Source of the DNA: Cephalothrix spiralis
Taxonomy: Eukaryota > Nemertea > Palaeonemertea > Archinemertea > Cephalotrichidae
Direction of reading: 5' to 3'
NCBI GenBank assembly: GCA_032353305.1
Contig: JAUCNG010078885.1
Coordinates: 1-14,104 of the forward strand
Length of the DNA stretch: 14,104 bases
A model generated the notes under the pieces. That model saw nothing but the letters and a program-made list of their open reading frames with translations. It had not been told where the DNA came from and did not search any database. Position numbers and translations under genes: made by a program. How positions within the stretch are numbered: the stretch's first letter is position 1; the number at the start of each line of letters is the position of its first letter. Below, in pieces: positions 7,785 through 14,104 of this stretch.

Positions 7785-8466
7785 AAGTGTAGCATCACTT
7801 GAACAAAAAATTATTTTCTAATAGATTCTCATTTCCTTCCCTGCAAAGTCTGAAATGAAACTTTAATTTCGTAATGTGATATTATAATTTGAATTGGATA
7901 TTTTGCATGCGTTGTCCTGGGAATTCACTTGGATAAAAAGCTGCATGCAAGGCACATGAGGATGACACCATGGCAGTGTTATATTTCTGATGATAAGGAT
8001 AAATAAAAGAAACCGTAGAACGTCTTATTTATTGGTCTTGTTTCGTAGTCAGTCTTATCAGTGTTCAATAATATAATATTTTGGTTATATTCTGTGGAGT
8101 CCGGAGGTCATCCCCGGCTGCAGGAGTCAAAATGCTGAAAAGGTGCAGGGATATGACATTATATTATGCATTTGCTCGAAGGCTTTTTAGTGTTGTATAG
8201 TTAAAATAACAGCAAAGTCTCATAGGAAAGGTCCAACATCTTTAGCTTTGGGATACATCTGATGTTAGTTCGATGGAAGATGGGTGATTGACGGCTTAAT
8301 GATTATTTCTTATGATAATAACGTATTGACCCCAGCCTGCCCTAACCCTTTCTCTCACGAGCGTTACAGATGTTCCTGTTTATCAGTTATCGAACTAAGC
8401 TCAGACGGATATGCCTATGAGACGTTTTCAGTGCCTGATCACTACTAACACTATATATGTTTTTAG
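7785..8466. other. Intron 2, no feature recognised
   Basis: A G/C-richer spot at 8098-8150 contains ctgcag followed 19 bases later by gtgcag. As an exon this would break the reading phase, so it is not annotated. Nothing else was found. Confidence 0.4.
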
Positions 8467-8572
8467 CGTGGTCACTGCTCACTGCATATTGTTTTGACCG
8501 TGTTCAATGCTCACTGCATGTAATGTGAACACTGCTATGTGCATGTGAAGTGTTTACACTGCTCATTGTAAC
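8467..8572 (+). repeat. Degenerate ~32-bp tandem repeat, about 3 units
   Basis: Unit 1 (8467-8498) and unit 2 (8499-8530) are both 32 bases, beginning CGTGkTCAmTGCTCACTGCAT and differing mainly in the last third. Units 3-4 (8531-8572) are shortened versions with ACTGCT...TGCATGTGAA...ACTGCTCATTGTAAC. A stray relative, cactgctctcacag, occurs at 8635. It is an ordinary minisatellite-like tract in intron 2. Confidence 0.6.
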
Positions 8573-9124
8573 TTATGTTAATCTCAAATCTCATGGGTGC
8601 CGGAGGCGTAAATTCCTGGCTTTTTAGTGTGATTCACTGCTCTCACAGTATATACCGAGTATCAGAAAGAGTTGCGCCAAGTACGTCGCTTTTTGGTCTA
8701 CGCCTACCGATGTACCAGATTGAATTCTGAAGTTTATTTTAGGGGATTCATAACATTTTATGTCATTGAACATTGCATTGGTCTTACTTAAGTCAGTCTA
8801 CTTCATAGTCTTTAAATCATAAGTGATGAATTTGATAAAGTGAAGTAGTTTGAAGGTCTATTTATCACCGTATTTATCACGGCTTATAAAACAGGTTCCA
8901 TATAGATTTGACAAGTCGACAGTTAATCATGTTTTATCATTATTAAATCATAAATCTAGTCGGTAATCGAACATGGCAATTACCTTAAATGTTTCTTGTA
9001 AATCATAGGTGAATTATTGAGAAACGAAATTAATTTTAAATTTTCAGAATTTCAATCTATCATTTTGAATTACTTATTTCATGATACTGCTTGAAAGAAT
9101 TTCCAGGACAAAAAATTATTTTTC
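8573..9124. other. AT-rich intron DNA, no feature recognised
   Basis: No coding block with splice sites, RNA gene or repeat structure was supported here. Confidence 0.4.
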
Positions 9125-9223
9125 GTCTGGGTTAAAGGGCCCAAAACAGCAGCCCTTTGGTGGGCCTTTGGACCCCAAGCCTCGAATGCCTCCAAAAATC
9201 CTAGATCCGCCCGTGCTTTATGT
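9125..9223. repeat. GC-rich repeat fragment ending in 'ctagatccgcccgtg'
   Basis: An island with markedly higher GC than its flanks contains GGGCCC, cagcagccctttggtgggcc and ctcgaatgcctcc, and ends ctagatccgcccgtgc. The terminal phrase (in reverse, cacgggcggatctag) is of a kind I associate with ends of dispersed transposon copies in animal genomes. No open frame of note. The family is not identified. Confidence 0.35.
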
Positions 9224-9419
9224 CATTATACAATTTTCCTGAAAATATTAAGATTATATCAGGATTGACCCACTAGAGGCGCTGTGTGACCTGTAATATG
9301 GGTAAATGACTTTTTTTTAAGCTTTGATAATCAATGACCTTAGCCTGGTCCCTTGCCTCAACTCAGTAATTTTTAACAGATTATAAATTTATATTGAGAA
9401 TGTTGATACTTCTTTTCAG

Positions 9420-9449
9420 AACAAAGGTGGCCAAACTTCTCTCCAAGAC
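9420..9449 (+). CDS. Exon 3 (30-bp mini-exon) of the same gene
   Basis: A very good 3' splice site (tacttcttttcag, ending 9419) is followed by 30 bases and a very good 5' splice site, GAC|gtaagt (9450). All three frames are open. Phase 0 gives NKGGQTSLQD, and phase 0 is also what the next exon requires and what exon 2 delivers. The paired strong signals at this spacing make a real mini-exon likely. The intron before it is 1922 bp and carries two repeats; the one after is 3138 bp. Confidence 0.5.
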
Positions 9450-9653
9450 GTAAGTTGCTATGTAGTGAAGCAATCTGAAGCATATAATTATCATAATTTG
9501 CAGGCATTATAATTTATTGCTCTAGTAAGATTTTTGACCAGCTAACCAGTAACTAGTAGAAGCCTGATACCAAGCCCCGTAGCTCAAGGGTAAAAATTCC
9601 ACTTCGTTTATTAAAAAAACTCTTCTTAAAATTTTACATGATGATGGATTGAG

Positions 9654-9669
9654 CCGTCGGTCACGACGG
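9654..9669. other. Perfect 6-bp-stem hairpin at the 3' end of the retroelement-like insertion
   Basis: CCGTCG (9654-9659), loop GTCA, CGACGG (9664-9669). GAG/CTC just outside can extend the stem across a two-base bulge. Its place beside a microsatellite tail suggests the recognition hairpin of a non-LTR element. Confidence 0.7.
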
Positions 9670-9691
9670 ATCTCCCTTCTTCAGCATTTAG

Positions 9692-9738
9692 GGTGATGAT
9701 TGAGGTGATGGTGATGATGAGATGATGATGATGATGAG
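9692..9738 (+). repeat. GAT-type trinucleotide microsatellite
   Basis: Imperfect (GATGAT/GGTGAT) repeats end in an uninterrupted run of gatgatgatgatgatga. On the minus strand this is an ATC tract within the presumed retroelement 3' region. The histidine/serine runs it would encode are artefacts. Confidence 0.85.
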
Positions 9739-10240
9739 AAAGATACCTGCGCAGAGATTAAGAAGCACTGAGGTTGCGCATACCCAATGCCACTCTCTCT
9801 TCTTGTGGGCATCTGAGAACGACAGGTACGGAAACCGCAACATGTAGAAGACGGCACAAGCACAGCAGTTGGCAAGGATCCACGTTTATTTGTAGACTGG
9901 CCTCGGAGGTTTTCATCCCATTTGATTGCAGAAACTGTCGCAGTTCTTCCGCTTTCACCTCGAGGGTTCTGCCGTTGACCGCTACCACTGACCCTTGGTT
10001 GGACCTAGTTAACCCATAGGTGGGCTCATGGTTGGTCGGCAGCAGGGCATATCCACACGCCAGTGGGCCATACTTACCGGACCTCTGGGGCCCATGAATG
10101 CGAGATCCTCTGCAGTTTAGTCTGGGGCCGCAAGGTACCCAGTTTATGTGCGTTGCCGCGGAGAGGCACTGCAGAAGTCTTGACCATGGAGAGGCTATAT
10201 ACTGACAGAGTGAAGACTTACTAAACTGCTCCCCTTTTCA

Positions 10241-12587
10241 CCCAGAGGCTAGTCAGCGGCAGTAGCTAAAAGCAGGACATTAAGCATTACTGAAACACTA
10301 CAACACTTTTCGCATCACACAGCCCTGTGGCTCCTACACCATACCATTACCACAAACATAAGGGATATAAGCATGCATCATATCTTACTACATTTAGATA
10401 CTTTTAATATACAGCTGCATTAAAATATTTCACCGCCTAAAACATGATTACAGCAATCAAGACCTATATAAAGGCACAGAGCTAGCTACATGCAAAAATC
10501 TCGTGGTGTCTTTGTGGTTACAATGTACAGTTTTGATGTTTAGATGCGCAGCTGTATCCGAATAGTTAGAACGAAAATATCTATTAAAAAGTGGTGGGGA
10601 TAGGATGCTAAGTACCCATATGAACAGTTTGGACATTCTGCGACAAAATCATATTTTTGAGGAAATCATCGCCTTGTTGTAGTATTTCCATTAAGCAATG
10701 ATGAGCGGAGTGATTCTTTAATAACTAAGTAACGGTTGATTTTTACGCCATATAATTGTATTACGGACCGATAGAAACATGCCCCTATTTTACCGGAATC
10801 CCCATTTTGCAATTTTTCGAAAACCGAGCTAACGCCGATTTTGAAATTATCAGGAAATGATGTCTGGACTTCATGGATCAAAACCACCGAAGGGTTGTAG
10901 ATCATCTTTTTACCGGGTAATATAACCGAGTCTGGTATAGCTATGAGATTTATATGCTGATATCTAACGTGCACAATCTGTGATCTTCTTTATAGTTGAT
11001 GGCTGATTGTGTTTCGTGTCGAGACTAAAATTTCAGATTGCTTAATTAACCAATGCCAAGGGAAGTCTCGTCGTTTGATTAGGGGCTTCGGGAATTTTTC
11101 GTCGTAGATAGAAATAGATGATGGAATTCTGTACTCTGCAGTTGAAATGTTTGAAGCTATTTTTGTCCAAACGGCTTTTTCGAACTGCTGTAGAAACATA
11201 AAATATTCTCATTATATAACAGCATAACACGTCTTAATGCTTATTTACTAGTATTTACGTAAAATATGTTAACTATACATACTTTAACATTTTCAATGTA
11301 AGTAAACAAATTTTAGGCAAGAGATTTCAGCTTCATTCGAAGCTTAACGGATTTTACCTAATGTTTATATTATATTATGTGCATTCATATTGTGCAATGT
11401 AGCCACGGGTTAGCAATATATGCAAATAAACTTAGATAAATATTATAATTTCATACGAAGCAATATGCCGCATAAACAGTTATAAGTTCGTCAGCTGAAA
11501 TAGTCATGATAACCTATTTACAGTAAATAGCTGATAGACAAAACGTGTTTTGTTTTCCGTTTCTACTCCGTAAAGATCAACGTTTTGACGAGACAGCATA
11601 GTCATCGCCATTTTCAATAGACCCCTTTTGATCCTATTGAATAGCGAATCTATTGTGTATTCGTCAGGCTACAGCCGAACAAAAGGGCTGAACGTTGTCA
11701 CCTTTCAAGCTTTAGTTCAGCTGAGAGTTGATGCATGCCAATACAGTCTCATTTCAGGTAGATCGCTATAAATAAAGTAGATAAAATAATTTTGCGCTCA
11801 CTGGTAATAAAAACACGTTGATCTATAACTTGTCAATCTGACTGCAAAACAGCAGTACAGCAAGTGTTCTAAAAACATCTGCTAGTGATCTGCATGCAGA
11901 TAGATAATAAGACTAATAAGCACGAGCTCTGAAACGAAATTGAAATATCCAAGCCGATATTTTAACCTTTTCTATCATCCCTTTTGACAGAATTCAATTA
12001 ATTACGTTTTCTTTACACAGACTTCTTTACAAAACGTACATGTTTAAGGAACAATATCAATATTATCAATAACAGATTTGATATTATCGTAGATATATGT
12101 TTTCATATTGACCTATACATTTAAAGAACTTTTTACCCTTGACCTCATTATAAATTTACTATTGTGCCATTTTTGAAACTTTCTTTTATTCTTTCACTTA
12201 TTAAAGGATGCACTTCGTGCACAAATTGAATTTTCAGAAGGAGTGCTTTACGGTGTAAATAGCAAAGCATATCCTTGGATTATTGAATGAATAATGCCCC
12301 AAATCCAATAAACATTGATAGTATAATGTACATGTTTATAAGGTTCATAATCTTAAATGCACATTGATATGTTATAGTATTCAATAACGTGAACTTGCTT
12401 TAAGACGGTATTTTTGTAATCATTCGTGTGTACGAGGTATGTGGGTTTATTATTAAATCCTATCCAAAGATTTACCATGATTCTCTATCTGAGTTTAGAG
12501 CAAAACTTTTGAGTGATGGAAGTAGTTTAAATAAAACAATGGTTCTGAAATAGATTGGATAATGATCTGAAATATTTCATTTATTAG
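10241..12587. other. Intron 3, mostly featureless
   Basis: It contains a stray copy of the 17-base motif CCCATTTTGCAATTTTT (10801-10817), identical to 856-872. The minus strand shows two neighbouring open stretches (10666-10998 and 10990-11199) without ATG starts at their ends or any recognisable family, which I treat as chance. A short perfect palindrome, CTATTTAC-A-GTAAATAG, lies at 11514-11530. No exon with usable splice sites and compatible phase was found. Confidence 0.4.
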
Positions 12588-12678
12588 CTGGTTGAAGGTA
12601 TTGAGAAGGGAAGTTTCGGCCATAAATTCGCTTCCGGAAGTCCTGGTTTCATTTACCAGACCATTATGGATAGTAAAG
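12588..12678 (+). CDS. Exon 4 of the same gene
   Basis: The acceptor tttcatttattag (ends 12587) opens 91 bases: 30 codons plus one base, ending AAAG|gtaatt (12679). An in-frame TAG immediately upstream forces the exon to start here in phase 0. The reading is LVEGIEKGSFGHKF then ASGSPGFIYQTIMDSK: an amphipathic helix-like start, a Gly/Ser turn and a hydrophobic strand. Raised GC and codon use support coding. It exits in phase 1, matching exon 5. If the domain is of the ADP-ribosyltransferase type (a guess), KFASGSPGF would sit where those proteins carry their second-strand Ser-Thr-Ser motif, and would be divergent. Confidence 0.65.
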
Positions 12679-12730
12679 GTAATTATTTCTACTATTTAGA
12701 CTTGTTTTCATTTGTAGTAAACACTACAAT

Positions 12731-12754
12731 AATCCAACATACTGATGTTGGATT
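12731..12754. other. 10-bp hairpin in intron 4
   Basis: AATCCAACAT (12731-12740), loop ACTG, ATGTTGGATT (12745-12754), a perfect inverted repeat 53 bases after the end of exon 4. It might influence splicing of exon 4 or be a small foldback remnant. There is no following T-run and no reason to call it a terminator. Confidence 0.8.
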
Positions 12755-13186
12755 CTTCTCATATTCATACAGAGATAATATTTCTGGAATCCGGATTTCG
12801 ATCTTGTACGTACTTAGATTTAGCCGGGGGATTTAGCCTCTGCATCATTGATTTCAGCAACCTGCGGACCTTTTATTAGATATAAAATCCTTATCAATAG
12901 CACTAATGGTTTTAGCTACTGTAGCATGAAGTCTGAAATTAATTTCTTCTCTCGAGATTTTTGCCAAATTTTTACCTTATTAATGTACGTATAAATTAAA
13001 AACCGGTAGAAAATCATGGAGTTGTTTTTCCATTAAAATCTAAACAGTAGTGACAAAATGGAGATTCTAGGACAGAAATATTGATAGGCATCTTAGATAG
13101 ATTTGTGGGATTTAATATCTTCCATTTTGAAAACATAGGTGCAAACGGAGCTGCACCAACGTGTACTTGGTTGAGTAGTCAGACAT

Positions 13187-13265
13187 GGTGACCACATGTG
13201 ACACATGTCTGTAAACCCTTGAAATGTTCTGGAATTTAAAAAAAAATGTCATAGAAAGTTACAAA
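13187..13265 (+). repeat. Dispersed 'ggtgaccacatgtct / gtcatggaa' repeat, copy A
   Basis: It begins GGTGACCACATGT, like copy B at 13718, then has an extra nine bases (a local CACATGTGA/CACATGTCT duplication) before ctg-taaacc-cttgaaatgttctggaatt, an A run and aatgtcatagaaagtt. Alignment with copy B is continuous apart from that insertion. It lies in intron 4. Confidence 0.65.
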
Positions 13266-13422
13266 ATCACTTTAATTTTGTAGCTTTGCTTTTAGTTAAG
13301 TAGACTACATGTATTTCACTTTAGAATTATGCATGTTCAATGTGCCACTTATTTTAAAGATTACTAATGCCCCTTTAAATAATGCACTGGCCTAAATCGA
13401 GGGATTTTCCTGTTCCAATTAG

Positions 13423-13464
13423 TCTGGTACATCTTCATTCCGGTTACCGGATTTGTTGAAAAAG
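13423..13464 (+). CDS. Exon 5 of the same gene; gene continues beyond the window
   Basis: The acceptor gattttcctgttccaattag (ends 13422) has a good pyrimidine tract. The 42 bases complete a Val codon with the last base of exon 4 and read WYIFIPVTGFVEK, a strongly beta-strand-like segment, ending AAAG|gtcagt (13465) in phase 1. The intron from exon 4 is 744 bp. Both splice sites and the phase agree. The remainder of the coding region, including the stop codon and any catalytic residues, is expected right of 14104; the rest of this window is repeat DNA. Confidence 0.62.
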
Positions 13465-13717
13465 GTCAGTTTAATTATCTAGAATTATCAACAGTTCAAC
13501 AATATTCAGGTAGTTGATAAAAGGAATAATGAAACTATCTGTCTATGTCTATGATAGACCTAATCTTCAATACCATAAATTGAACATTTATATATACCAA
13601 TGTAAAAGTACTTAAATCTTAGATAAATATGTTAAAAGGAACTTTTACTCATTATAGTACATAAAACCGTAGATTAAAGTATAGTAGGATGCCCAGATAG
13701 AGCAATTAGTACTACAG

Positions 13718-13975
13718 GGTGACCACATGTCTGGAAAACCTGGAAATGTCATGGAATTCCAAAATTGGACCCAATTGTCATGGAAATGTCATGGAAAATA
13801 GAAAAAAATGGTAAAAAAATGTCATGGAATTATGAAAAATAAATGTGGTCCGGGTATAATTTTTTTGTCGTGCCTGGCTATTTGGCAGCTGAAAATGATG
13901 GACTTTTTAAAGTTTTCGCGACTGGAAATTTTCTGGATATGTCAGAGAAAAGTCATGGAAATTAGAATTTATGAA
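13718..13975 (+). repeat. Dispersed 'gtcatggaa' repeat, copy B
   Basis: It begins GGTGACCACATGTCTGGAAA and then carries five exact copies of GTCATGGAA (13748, 13777, 13788, 13821, 13952). This internally repetitive A-rich family is transposon-like. The 92-codon plus-strand frame that crosses it (13808-14086) is low-complexity repeat translation and is not annotated as a gene. Confidence 0.65.
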
Positions 13976-14104
13976 TATTCCGAGCATCTGACAAAAGACT
14001 CATCTGTATCGTACTTATTCATTGATATGGTCATTCGTATGATACAAGTAATAATTCATGGGTCTCGAGCCATAAAAAGTTACTGACACTCGTTATCTTC
14101 AATA

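Larger units (their letters stand above)
9640..10240 (-). mobile_element. Probable non-LTR retroelement-derived insertion (SINE-like or deleted LINE)
   Basis: A GC-rich block (roughly half GC) interrupts AT-rich intron DNA. Read on the minus strand it runs leftward and ends with a GAT/ATC microsatellite (9692-9738), a perfect hairpin (9654-9669) and a short ATCATCATG tail near 9638-9646. That order fits the 3' end of CR1/L2-like elements, whose reverse transcriptase recognises a 3' structure followed by short tandem repeats. The minus strand is free of stops from 10237 down to the TAA-type stop at 9758-9760, 159 codons, with no ATG near the start. Parts read VAVNGRTLEVKAEELRQ and QSNGMKTSEASLQIN. 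I recognise no protein family and see no reverse-transcriptase motif. The right boundary is uncertain, and similar GC may extend to about 10340. Confidence 0.45.

Noticed and set aside
10843-10905. Exon candidate after attatcag in intron 3
   Set aside because: In the phase delivered by exon 3 it fails to give an open path to exon 4. The nearest good donor lies past a stop in one frame, and the length keeps the wrong phase in another.
10666-10974. 102-codon open frame on the minus strand
   Set aside because: It begins at GTG, not ATG, has no recognisable domain, and contains the repeat motif CCCATTTTGCAATTTTT in reverse. One stop-free stretch of this length is roughly what chance allows in 14 kb of this composition.
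10990-11230. Two overlapping minus-strand frames of 62-69 codons
   Set aside because: They overlap in different frames, have no family resemblance and show no splice link to neighbours.
13891-13966. Phase-compatible sixth exon after a good acceptor (ctatttggcag)
   Set aside because: It reads open for 25 codons but lies inside the GTCATGGAA repeat, has no proper donor and runs into a stop.
13808-14086. 92-codon plus-strand frame
   Set aside because: It lies largely across the GTCATGGAA repeat; the translation is repeat-driven and has no domain.
1-14104. Bacterial or phage defence system, CRISPR array or operon
   Set aside because: There are no spaced identical repeats, no tandem ORFs with ribosome-binding sites, and the splice signals and retroelements are eukaryotic.

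Overview
The window looks like nuclear DNA of an animal, most likely a marine invertebrate. It is AT-rich, has no long ATG-started reading frame, and carries no bacterial operon, ribosome-binding site or tRNA cluster. It holds LINE, SINE and MITE-type repeats typical of metazoan genomes, and short coding blocks flanked by GT...AG splice signals. I cannot name the species from sequence alone.

Left part (1-6900) is mainly repeat-derived. A LINE reverse-transcriptase fragment (minus strand) runs off the left edge. Next comes a foldback-type repeat rich in G-runs and 'ttgcaaaa' motifs (about 170-891). A CpG-rich patch (1180-1480) holds a near-perfect 37-base hairpin and a 36-codon frame with a strong start context and a hydrophobic segment. 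About 1.6 kb follows in which I recognise nothing firm. At 4321-5256 lie two back-to-back TA-flanked inverted-repeat elements: a 347-bp foldback element and a 575-bp mariner-like MITE whose terminal repeats carry the palindrome TGACGTCA. A tRNA-derived SINE on the minus strand sits at about 6056-6281.

Right part (7245 to beyond the right edge) appears to contain the 5' half of a spliced protein-coding gene on the plus strand. I propose five exons: 7245-7350, 7451-7497, 9420-9449, 12588-12678 and 13423-13464. Their reading phases fit end to end (1, 0, 0, 1, 1), giving about 105 codons before the window ends. The protein starts with a Q/D/E/R-rich tail and continues into a compact domain that I do not recognise with certainty. 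It weakly recalls the front half of an ADP-ribosyltransferase-like fold. Exons 1, 4 and 5 are best supported, and exons 2 and 3 less so.

The introns of this gene hold further repeats: a degenerate 32-bp tandem repeat (8467-8572), a GC-rich minus-strand retroelement-like insertion (about 9640-10240) with a 3' hairpin, a GAT microsatellite and a 159-codon open frame, a 10-bp hairpin (12731-12754), and two copies of a 'gtcatggaa'-rich repeat near the right edge.
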